Shown piece after piece: positions 14,465 through 21,423 of a DNA stretch of 30,598 nucleotides. Location of the stretch: the NCBI GenBank assembly GCA_003487665.1, contig DNFA01000086.1:1-30598 (forward strand), in the 5' to 3' direction. The position numbers were made by a program, and so were the translations under genes. This stretch comes from Oscillibacter sp. (lineage in GTDB: Bacteria > Bacillota > Clostridia > Oscillospirales > Oscillospiraceae). The notes beneath the pieces were generated by a model. The model did no database searches. It was not told where the DNA came from and saw only the letters and a program-made list of their open reading frames with translations. Position 1 is the first letter of the stretch, and each line of letters starts with the position of its first letter.

Positions 14465-15310
14465 TCATAGCGTCACGGTGCTGTGGCGGTAGGCGTGACA
14501 GCAGATATTCACGGCCACCGGCAGCCCGGCGATGTGGGTGGGGAATGTTTCGATGTGGACGGCCAGTGCGGAGGTGCGTCCGCCCAGCCCGGCGGGGCCG
14601 ATGTCCATGCCGTTGATGGCGGCCAGCAGCTCCTGCTCCATATCCCGGTACTTCGGCAGGGGGTGGTGGCTGTCCAGCTCCCGCATCAGGGCGAACTTGG
14701 ACAGCTGCGCGCACTTTTCAAAGGTGCCGCCGATGCCCACGCCCACCACGATGGGCGGGCAGGGGTTGGGACCCGCGTGGCGCACGGCGTCCAGCACGAA
14801 GGACTTGACGCCCTCGGCGCCGTCGGCGGGCTTCAGCATTTTCACGGTGCTCATGTTCTCGCTGCCGAAGCCCTTGGGCGCGAAGGTCAGGGTCAGGCCG
14901 TCGCCCGCCGTCAACTCATAGTAGATGACGGCGGGGGTGTTGTCGCCGGTGTTGTCCCGGTGGAATACCGGGTCGGCCACCACCGATTTGCGCAGATAGC
15001 CCTCCCGGTAGCCCTGCCGCACGCCCTCCTGAATGGCGTCCTCCAGCGATCCGCCGGTGATGTGCACATCCTGCCCCAGCTGCACGCGGAACACGGCCAT
15101 GCCTGTGTCCTGACACATGGGCACGCACTGCTCCGCCGCCAGCTGATCGTTTTCGATAATGCGTCCCAGGATACTGGCGGCCAGAGGCCGCTCCTCCTGC
15201 GCACGGCAGCGCTCTAACTGCCGCAGTACCTCCGGGCTGATGCGGCAGTTGGCGTCAATAACCATGGCGGCCACGGCGCTCTGCACGGCGGCTGCGCTCA
15301 GCTCTCTCAT
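14465..15310 (-). CDS. Fumarate hydratase class I / tartrate dehydratase type, alpha subunit
   Basis: 281-aa subunit that carries the [4Fe-4S] cluster. Three likely cluster cysteines are visible: VPMCQDTGMA (about 64-73), PNPCPPIVVGVGIGGT and VNICCHAYRH near the C-terminus. Other family features are KGFGSEN and GLGGRTSALAV. Acts with the beta subunit to add water to fumarate. The malic enzyme encoded immediately upstream (stop overlapping this Shine-Dalgarno) would use the malate, which makes fumarate the preferred substrate here. ATG at 15310 with AAGGAG upstream; an in-frame GTG at 15319 lacks spacing for a ribosome site. Confidence 0.94.
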   Translation of the reverse strand: MRELSAAAVQSAVAAMVIDANCRISPEVLRQLERCRAQEERPLAASILGRIIENDQLAAEQCVPMCQDTGMAVFRVQLGQDVHITGGSLEDAIQEGVRQGYREGYLRKSVVADPVFHRDNTGDNTPAVIYYELTAGDGLTLTFAPKGFGSENMSTVKMLKPADGAEGVKSFVLDAVRHAGPNPCPPIVVGVGIGGTFEKCAQLSKFALMRELDSHHPLPKYRDMEQELLAAINGMDIGPAGLGGRTSALAVHIETFPTHIAGLPVAVNICCHAYRHSTVTL

Positions 15311-15315
15311 GGCGC

Positions 15316-16473
15316 TCACTCCTTCACGTGTGCTTTTACGGCGTCCGCCACCACAGCGGCGATGGCCTTGTCAAAGATGCTGGGGATGATATGGTCGGGA
15401 GCCAGCTCCGCGGGGCTGACGCGTCCGGCGATGGCGTGGGCAGCGGAGATCATCATATCCTCGGTGATGCGGCGCGCACGCGATTCCAGCGCCCCCTTGA
15501 AGATGCCGGGGAACACCAGAAGATTGTTGATCTGGTTGGGGAAGTCGCTGCGGCCGGTGGCCACGATATAGGCGCCTGCGTCCTTGGCGGCGTCCGGCAT
15601 GATCTCCGGCGTGGGGTTGGACAGGGCGAAGATAATGGGCTTGTCCGCCATGGAGCGCACCATGTCCGGCGTAACGATGCCGGGGCCGGACACGCCGATG
15701 AACAGGTCACACCCCACCATGGCGTCCGCCAGCGTGCCCTTGCACATGCTGCGGTTGGTGACGGCGGCGATGGCTTCCTTGGCGCTGTTCAGCCCCTCGC
15801 GGCCTGCGTAGATGGCGCCGCTGCGGTCGCAGAGTACGATGTCCTCCACGCCCGCCTTCAGCAGCAGGCGGCAGATGGAAATGCCGGCGGCGCCTGCACC
15901 GCTGATGACTGTCCGGATGGCGGACAGGGGCTTGCCGATGCACTTGGCGGCATTGATGAGGGAGGCCAGCACCACCACGGCGGTGCCGTGCTGGTCGTCG
16001 TGGAACACGGGGATATCCAGCAGCTCGATGAGCCGCTGCTCGATCTCAAAGCACCGGGGCGCGGAGATGTCCTCCAGATTGATGCCGCCGAAGCCGGGCG
16101 CGATCAGCTGCACCGCCCGCACGATCTCGTCGGGATCCTTGGTGTCCAGGCAGATGGGGAAGGCGTCCACGCCGCCGAAGGTCTTGAACAGGCACGCCTT
16201 GCCCTCCATTACCGGCAGCGCGGCGGCGGGGCCGATGTCGCCCAGACCCAGCACGGCGGTGCCGTCGGTAACGATGGCCACCATATTGCCCTTGGTGGTA
16301 TAGGCGTACACGTCATCGGGATTTTTGGCGATCTCCCGGCACGGCTCCGCCACGCCGGGGGTGTAGGCCAGCGACAGGGAATCGGTGTCGCAGATCTCTA
16401 CCTTGGGCACGACCTCCAGCTTGCCCCGGTGCGCCCGGTGCATTTCCAGTGTTCTTTCCTTGATATTGTCCAT
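15316..16473 (-). CDS. NAD(P)-dependent malic enzyme
   Basis: 385-aa short bacterial malic enzyme (no phosphotransacetylase extension). Oxidative decarboxylation of malate to pyruvate. Seen: SLAYTPGVAEPC (about 34-45), the catalytic-lysine region MEGKACLFKTFGGVDAFP, GINLEDISAPRCFEIE with metal-binding acids, VFHDDQHGTAVV, the nucleotide-binding GAGAAG (about 192-197) and ALSNPTPEI. It lies 18 nt after the MmgE/PrpD gene and is followed by fumarase subunits whose product it consumes, so the trio forms a fumarate-to-pyruvate module. Cofactor preference was not determined. Confidence 0.96.
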   Translation of the reverse strand: MDNIKERTLEMHRAHRGKLEVVPKVEICDTDSLSLAYTPGVAEPCREIAKNPDDVYAYTTKGNMVAIVTDGTAVLGLGDIGPAAALPVMEGKACLFKTFGGVDAFPICLDTKDPDEIVRAVQLIAPGFGGINLEDISAPRCFEIEQRLIELLDIPVFHDDQHGTAVVVLASLINAAKCIGKPLSAIRTVISGAGAAGISICRLLLKAGVEDIVLCDRSGAIYAGREGLNSAKEAIAAVTNRSMCKGTLADAMVGCDLFIGVSGPGIVTPDMVRSMADKPIIFALSNPTPEIMPDAAKDAGAYIVATGRSDFPNQINNLLVFPGIFKGALESRARRITEDMMISAAHAIAGRVSPAELAPDHIIPSIFDKAIAAVVADAVKAHVKE

Positions 16474-16491
16474 AGGGGACTGCTCCTTTCC

Positions 16492-17844
16492 TCAGCGGCA
16501 GAGAGCCAGAAGTGCGCGAATGTCGCGCTCCTCCTCCAGCGCCATCAGGCGGCGGTAGAGCTCCTCTGCTTTTTCCTGCCCCAGAACGGGCAGGGCGCTC
16601 TTCATATATTTGTCGTGGATGCCCTGATCGGGGATGGGGTGCGTCAGGTGGCCGTCGGGGTATACGCGCTCCCGCGTCAGCACCCGGCCATCCACGGTGG
16701 TGATCCGCCCGAAGGCGGGGCCTACGCCCATATCGGTGGGCAGGTTGTCGTATTTCGGCTCGTTGTACATGCTGGTCAGCTGGATGATCCGCGCTATTTC
16801 GGGCTGACGGATCACGTCCTCCCGGTAGTTCACGGGCATGTTGTCCAGCCCGTTGAGATACAGCGCGATCTGGAAGCCGATGGAGAACTTGGCCTCCTCG
16901 CCGTCACGGGGATAGGGCGTCACCAGTTCCCGCAGGGCGCTCTGGCTCAGGCCGATCTCGATCTTGGCGATGTCGGCGGGCTTCAGTTCGTTTTCCCGTA
17001 TCAGCTCCGTCAGGGCATCGATGGCGCGGTGGGTGCTGCTGCACGAGGGGTACAGCTTGATGGCAAAGCCGGGGGAGCACAGATCGTAGGGCGCGCCCAG
17101 CGTCCGGGCGAAATCGTCCCCGAAGGTGACGCCGTCAAACCCGGCGTATTCCCGCAGATAGCCCTCGTGCCCCTCCAGCGCGGAGGGGGAGGAGGTGATG
17201 CCGTGGCTGGCCATCTGCGCGGCCAGCACACCGTCGCCGGCGGTCTTGCCGATGTGAACGGATTTTGTGGACGTGCCGAAGTTCTCCCGCACGCCGGAGG
17301 CCATGGACGCGGCGATGCCCAGCGTGTTCCGCATGGTATCCCTGTCCTGCCCGTACAGATACCCGGCGCCTGCGGCGGCGCCCAGCACACCGGTGATGCT
17401 GCTGGCGTGCCAGCCCCGGCGGTGCAGCTCGGCGGCACAGATCCGCCCGATCTTGCACTCCACCTCCGTGGCCAGAATGAAGGCCTTCAGCACCTCCTCG
17501 CCGGAGGCCGCCCGCTCCTCGCCTGCGGCCAGCACACTGGGCAGCACGGCCACCGTGGGGTGGCCGAGGTTGGACGACGACGTGTCGTCCAGCTCCAGCT
17601 CGTGGCCGCTGATGCCGTTGAGGAAGGCGGCGTTGTTGGCGCTGACGGTGCCCTTCAGCCCCACCAGCGTACAGCATCCGGGAGCATTATACACCGGCAG
17701 CAGCTGCTTGACAACATCGGTGCAGCTGCCTGCCAGCATCGCGCCCATGGTGTCCACGATGGAGCGCTTGGCCAGATAACGCACCTGCGGATCGAAGTCA
17801 GGCTTTCCGCAGATAAACGAAGAAAGGATCTCGCTGAGATACAT
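16492..17844 (-). CDS. MmgE/PrpD-family protein, possible iminodisuccinate-epimerase-like
   Basis: 450-aa protein of the MmgE/PrpD fold. Signs: VDTMGAMLAG (30-39), NAAFLNGISGHELELDD (71-87), GHPTVAVLPS (94-103), WHASSITGVLGAA and a YPSCSSTHRAIDAL segment near residue 270. The family holds 2-methylcitrate dehydratase, cis-aconitate decarboxylase and iminodisuccinate epimerase. No citrate synthase or methylisocitrate lyase gene is nearby, so a methylcitrate role is unlikely. The neighbouring lyase belongs to the branch that includes EDDS lyase, which favours epimerisation of an N-substituted aspartate (inference). ATG at 17844 is preceded by AGGAGGAAATTGAT. A 141-nt gap with a hairpin separates it from the lyase gene. 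Confidence 0.9.
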   Translation of the reverse strand: MYLSEILSSFICGKPDFDPQVRYLAKRSIVDTMGAMLAGSCTDVVKQLLPVYNAPGCCTLVGLKGTVSANNAAFLNGISGHELELDDTSSSNLGHPTVAVLPSVLAAGEERAASGEEVLKAFILATEVECKIGRICAAELHRRGWHASSITGVLGAAAGAGYLYGQDRDTMRNTLGIAASMASGVRENFGTSTKSVHIGKTAGDGVLAAQMASHGITSSPSALEGHEGYLREYAGFDGVTFGDDFARTLGAPYDLCSPGFAIKLYPSCSSTHRAIDALTELIRENELKPADIAKIEIGLSQSALRELVTPYPRDGEEAKFSIGFQIALYLNGLDNMPVNYREDVIRQPEIARIIQLTSMYNEPKYDNLPTDMGVGPAFGRITTVDGRVLTRERVYPDGHLTHPIPDQGIHDKYMKSALPVLGQEKAEELYRRLMALEEERDIRALLALCR

Positions 17845-17902
17845 ATCAATTTCCTCCTGTCATGGGATCATGCGGCGAAGGCGTCGCCGCGTCGGTTTTG
17901 CC

Positions 17903-17958
17903 GGTAAGAGCCGGTGCGCCCCGCACGGAAAGAGTGCGGAGCGCACGACGCTCTTGCC
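17903..17958 (-). other. Intercistronic stem-loop between lyase and MmgE/PrpD genes
   Basis: Inner 13-bp stem (17914-17926 with 17934-17946, one mismatch) extended by an outer stem (AAGAGC 17906-17911 with GCTCTT 17950-17955). No U-tract follows in the operon direction, so it is more likely an RNA-processing or stability element than a full terminator. It fills most of the only long gap within the operon. Confidence 0.65.
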
Positions 17959-17985
17959 GAATGTGAGGAGAAAGGGAAAGTCGTT

Positions 17986-19482
17986 TTATGCCCGGACGAC
18001 GTCCTCGGCCATGGACACCAGTGTGTCCTCCACCGATTGCAGACGGGACTCCTCGGCCAGACGCCACACCTTCAGCTGCTCCACCTGCGCCTGACCGTTG
18101 TCGATGGTCTCCTGCACCCGTTCGGGGCTGGGGCCGCCGATGATGTGCCGGCGGGTGACGTTCTGCACGGGATCCAGCGCGTTGGTGATCAGCTCCTGCG
18201 GCATGTTCAGGTCGATGTCCAGCACCTCCTTGGCGGCGCGCGCCACCAGCGCGGTGTCGATCTGCGTGCAGGCGATGCCCTCGTCGTGGGCAATGACCAC
18301 CAGCCGTCCCACGATCTTCTTGGCCGCGGCAAAGGACAGGCCCATGCTGCGCACCATCTCGTCAGCCAGATCGGTGACGGTGCTGAATCCGTTGCGGACG
18401 ACCTCCAGTGCGCGGGGCACGTCTACCTCCAGATTGCGGATGATGCCCTCCAGCAGGAACGCGCTGTCGGTGATACGCTGCATGATCTCGAAGAACTGCC
18501 CCACCACCAGGCCGGGCTCCCGGCCGTTTCCGGGGGGGTAGGCCTTCATGGTGTTGAACATGCTGGACAGCGTGCCGTACGTCCACTCGCCGGAGTACCG
18601 CAGCGTCTCCAGTGCCACGGGGTTGCGCTTCTGGGGCATGATGGTGCTGTAGGAGCAGTAGGGCAGTGCCAGCCGGCTGATGCCCACCTCGTTGAGGTTC
18701 CACAGCAGCAGGCTCTCGGTGACGCGGCCTACATTGTTGATGAAGATGGCCATGGCGCAGGCCGGCTCATAGGCGTAGTCCAGCGTGCTGGTGGCGTCCA
18801 TGGAGTTGACCAGCATACCGTGGAAGCCCAGCAGCTCCGCCACCCGCTCGCGGCTGATGGGGAATCCGGTGGTAGCGACGGCGGCGGCACCCATGGGGCT
18901 GAGATCCACGTGCTCATAGGCGCGCATCAGCCGCTCCATATCGCGCCCGAAGTTCTCGAAGGCACTCATGTAGAAGTGCCCCAGCGTGATGGGCTGCGCT
19001 TGCTGGGAATGGTGGGTATAGGCGGGGATGATGGTGTTCTTGTGCACCTCTGCCTGTACCAGCAGCGTCTCCATCAGGAAGGTGATGGCCTCCATCTGTT
19101 CCAGCAGCTTCCGGCGGATGTACATTCTCTCAATGGCCGGGTTCATGTCGTTGCGGGAGCGGCCGGTGTGCATCTTGCCGCCCACCTGAATGCCCACCTG
19201 GGCGATGACCCACTCCTCCACGTTGGAGTACAGATCGGTCAGACCCGGCTTATGGGGCACGATGTCCGGCCCCTCCCGGCGCAGCTTCAGAACAGCGCCG
19301 AGGATCTGGACGGCATCCTCCTGCGAGATGATGCCCTGTTCCTTCAGCATCAGCACATGCGCCAGATGATCCAGCAGCTGATAGGGGAAGGTCAGGTGAT
19401 CCTCCGCAATGGTGTTGGCGGCGTGCTGATCCAGAATTTTGATGTCCCGCCCCTCATGGGGCTTGTAGTAATCTTTGTTCAT
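17986..19482 (-). CDS. Argininosuccinate-lyase-like fumarate-releasing lyase
   Basis: 498-aa member of the aspartase/fumarase superfamily, argininosuccinate-lyase branch. Seen: HTGRSRND (105-112), a THHSQQAQP region (156-164), and the mobile signature loop CSYSTIMPQKRNP (276-288) with Ser279 in the position of the catalytic serine, plus Lys285 and Asn287. Differences from ArgH: after SRND the usual Q-V-x-T-D is replaced by MNPAI, the loop reads YST instead of GSS, and the histidine segment is one residue longer. Those sites contact the arginine-bearing part of the substrate, so a different N-substituted aspartate is likely. No other arginine gene is near. It starts 57 nt after the transporter stop; the ATG follows AAAGGAT. 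Family sure, substrate inferred. Confidence 0.9.
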   Translation of the reverse strand: MNKDYYKPHEGRDIKILDQHAANTIAEDHLTFPYQLLDHLAHVLMLKEQGIISQEDAVQILGAVLKLRREGPDIVPHKPGLTDLYSNVEEWVIAQVGIQVGGKMHTGRSRNDMNPAIERMYIRRKLLEQMEAITFLMETLLVQAEVHKNTIIPAYTHHSQQAQPITLGHFYMSAFENFGRDMERLMRAYEHVDLSPMGAAAVATTGFPISRERVAELLGFHGMLVNSMDATSTLDYAYEPACAMAIFINNVGRVTESLLLWNLNEVGISRLALPYCSYSTIMPQKRNPVALETLRYSGEWTYGTLSSMFNTMKAYPPGNGREPGLVVGQFFEIMQRITDSAFLLEGIIRNLEVDVPRALEVVRNGFSTVTDLADEMVRSMGLSFAAAKKIVGRLVVIAHDEGIACTQIDTALVARAAKEVLDIDLNMPQELITNALDPVQNVTRRHIIGGPSPERVQETIDNGQAQVEQLKVWRLAEESRLQSVEDTLVSMAEDVVRA

Positions 19483-19539
19483 ATAGACGATCCTTTGTAG
19501 TTCAAATGGTTCCGTTGGTTCCGAACGTGTGTTGCCGCG

Positions 19540-21045
19540 TCAGGCTGCCTTTTTTACGAACAGCTTGCAGCACAGGAAGTACAGCACCAGCGCCACGACG
19601 ATGGCGATAGGCAGCGCGATGGCGGCGCTCATGTCGGCGAAGCCCACGATCAGATAGGTGATGAAGGAACCTCCCGCGGCTACCAGTGCGTAGGGCAGCT
19701 GGGTCTTTACGTGCTCGATGTGGTTGCAGCCGGCGGCCATGGAGGACATGATGGTGGTGTCGGAGATGGGGGAGCAGTGGTCACCGAACAGGCTGCCGCT
19801 GAGGACGGCCGCGATGACCAGCGGGAAATCCAGGCCGAAGCTGTATGCCATGTTGATGCCGATGGGCAGCAGGATGGCCATAGTGCCCCAGGAGCTGCCG
19901 ATGGCGAAGGAGATCACAGCACCGATGACGAACAGCAGGCCGGGAACCAGCGCGGGACTGAGGGTGCCGGTGGTGGATTCTACGATGAAGGTGGAGGTGC
20001 CCAGCGTACCGCAGACGCTGCCCACGCCCCAGGCCACCACGATGACGGCCAGGATGGAGCCCATCTTCTGGATGCCGCCCACGAAGATATCAAACGCCTG
20101 CTGGAAGGTCATCAGCTTCTGCTTGACGATCATGATCAGGCAGGTGATGGCGGCCAGCAGATAACCGGAGGTCAGCGCGATACGGATCTTGGAGCCGGCG
20201 ATGTTGTGGGTGGGCCAGCCCCAGCCGATGAACATGGCGAAGATCACGACGAACAGAACGATCAGGGGCAGCAGCATGTTCCACATGGAGACTTCCTTGT
20301 CGTCCTCCACAACGATGGCGTCCTCGGACTTCATCTGCTCCTCGGTCAGACCCTTCAGAGCCAGCTGCTCGGAGCGAGCCATGGGGCCGAAGTTCTTCTT
20401 GCTCAGGGCGATAACGGGGATCAGCACCAGCGCCAGGATCGCGTAGAACTGATAGGGAATGGCCTGCATGAAGGTGCCCGCGTCGGAGCCCTCGATGCCT
20501 ATTGCCTCATACTGGGTGGCGATGATGTTCATGACATACACGCCCCAGCCGGTGATGGGGATCAGGATGCAGACCGGAGAGGAGGTGGAGTCCAGAATGT
20601 AGGACAGCTTGGCACGGGAGACCTTCAGCTTGTCGAACACGGGGCGGAAGATGGGCCCCAGGATCAGGCTGTTGCCGGAGTCGGAGAAATAGATGGCCAG
20701 ACCGCCCAGCCAGCAGGCAAGCTGTGCGCTGACGGGCTTTGTCAGCTTATTGGAGATGGCCCGTGCGAAGGCGCGTGCACCGCCGGATTTTTCCACCAGC
20801 GCCACGAAGCCGCCGATGACGGCCATCAGGACAATGGTCTGGGCGTTGCTGCCGCTGGTCATATCCACGAACAGATAGTCACTGAACGTGGTTTGCAGCG
20901 CTGTCCAGGGGTTGCCGTAGGCCAGGATCAGGCAGCCGCTGAACAGGCTGACGAACAGCGACAGGATGACGTTCTTGGTCAGAAAGGCCAAGGCCACCGC
21001 GAGGATAGGGGGGATCAGGGACCAGATACCGAAGTTAATATCCAT
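19540..21045 (-). CDS. NhaC-family transporter, first gene of the sigma-54 operon
   Basis: 501-aa membrane protein with about eleven helices. Shared family signatures: AIYFSDSGNSLILGPIFRP (about 118-136), AIGSSWGTMAILLP, FGDHCSPISDTTIM and HVKTQLPYA. The family is named for Na+/H+ antiport, but as the first gene of a catabolic operon it probably imports the operon's substrate, driven by Na+ or H+. It is a distant paralog of the riboswitch-controlled NhaC protein at 4230-5861. Start ATG at 21045 follows AAAGGAGAGACAATCAC; the longer in-frame start at 21111 is rejected for lack of a ribosome site. The leader from the sigma-54 start is about 93 nt. Confidence 0.92.
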   Translation of the reverse strand: MDINFGIWSLIPPILAVALAFLTKNVILSLFVSLFSGCLILAYGNPWTALQTTFSDYLFVDMTSGSNAQTIVLMAVIGGFVALVEKSGGARAFARAISNKLTKPVSAQLACWLGGLAIYFSDSGNSLILGPIFRPVFDKLKVSRAKLSYILDSTSSPVCILIPITGWGVYVMNIIATQYEAIGIEGSDAGTFMQAIPYQFYAILALVLIPVIALSKKNFGPMARSEQLALKGLTEEQMKSEDAIVVEDDKEVSMWNMLLPLIVLFVVIFAMFIGWGWPTHNIAGSKIRIALTSGYLLAAITCLIMIVKQKLMTFQQAFDIFVGGIQKMGSILAVIVVAWGVGSVCGTLGTSTFIVESTTGTLSPALVPGLLFVIGAVISFAIGSSWGTMAILLPIGINMAYSFGLDFPLVIAAVLSGSLFGDHCSPISDTTIMSSMAAGCNHIEHVKTQLPYALVAAGGSFITYLIVGFADMSAAIALPIAIVVALVLYFLCCKLFVKKAA

Positions 21046-21149
21046 GTGATTGTCTCTCCTTTTGATATAGGTTTGCAGCCGGCTGCGGCGGGCGTGAGCT
21101 GCCTGCTTCACGCCGTGTGCCGTGAACCTGCCGTCGCCCTATTTTAGTA

Positions 21150-21164
21150 GCAAGTTCCGTGCCA
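21150..21164 (-). promoter_or_regulatory. Sigma-54 (-24/-12) promoter
   Basis: Minus strand TGGCACGGAACTTGC plus a following T: an exact match to the sigma-54 consensus TGGCACR-N4-TTGCW. It points at the NhaC-family gene; the start is expected near 21138. A sigma-54 gene and an enhancer-binding protein gene lie immediately upstream, which supports function. Confidence 0.92.
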
Positions 21165-21286
21165 GAATGTGCTGTCGGGTTTGCTGTATTTTTGACAAAG
21201 CATTTGTGCGATTTGCTGAAAAATATGGGCGATCACCGTGGCGTGGTGCGGCGAAATGGTGCGCCGGCGGGCTTGAATGAAAAGAG

Positions 21287-21324
21287 AGGGGTAGTTGTGT
21301 CGAAAGTTCGACACAACTACCCCT
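21287..21324. promoter_or_regulatory. Perfect 18-bp palindrome, candidate enhancer site 1
   Basis: Arms 21287-21304 and 21307-21324 are fully complementary around a 2-nt AG centre; the core reads TGTCGAA-AG-TTCGACA. It is centred about 167 bp upstream of the predicted sigma-54 start, a normal distance for an enhancer-binding protein. As RNA it could also form the terminator of the regulator gene: on the minus strand it is followed by TCTCTTTTC. Both roles are possible. Confidence 0.7.
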
Positions 21325-21386
21325 GCTGGAAATATGTGGATATTCCCCGCTAAAACCCGCTGGAATCACGGCGGAACGCGGCGTGT

Positions 21387-21421
21387 GTCCACTTTTCGAC
21401 ATGATTTGTCGAAAACTGGAC
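21387..21421. promoter_or_regulatory. Second palindrome, candidate enhancer site 2
   Basis: Arms 21387-21401 and 21407-21421 match at 14 of 15 positions around 5 nt. The core TTCGACA-N5-TGTCGAA reuses the heptamer of site 1 in the opposite arrangement. It starts 3 bp beyond the regulator stop codon and is centred about 266 bp upstream of the predicted sigma-54 start. Confidence 0.65.
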
Positions 21422-21423
21422 GG

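Noticed and set aside
16492..17844. Assignment as 2-methylcitrate dehydratase (prpD)
   Set aside because: No methylcitrate synthase, methylisocitrate lyase or propionyl-CoA gene nearby; the family is broader than this function.
15328..17907. Plus-strand open frame of about 859 codons opposite malic enzyme and MmgE/PrpD
   Set aside because: Spans two well-identified minus-strand genes, has no ribosome site or recognisable fold, and has the His/Gly/Gln-rich content of an antisense frame.
17986..19482. Assignment as arginine-biosynthetic argH
   Set aside because: Substrate-site motifs differ, no argG or other arginine gene is near, and it sits in a sigma-54 catabolic operon.
17914..19500. Plus-strand open frame of about 528 codons opposite the lyase gene
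   Set aside because: Exact shadow of the argininosuccinate-lyase-like gene; no motif and no start signal.
19711..21147. Plus-strand open frame of about 478 codons opposite the operon's NhaC gene
   Set aside because: Shadow frame; it would also run through the sigma-54 leader.
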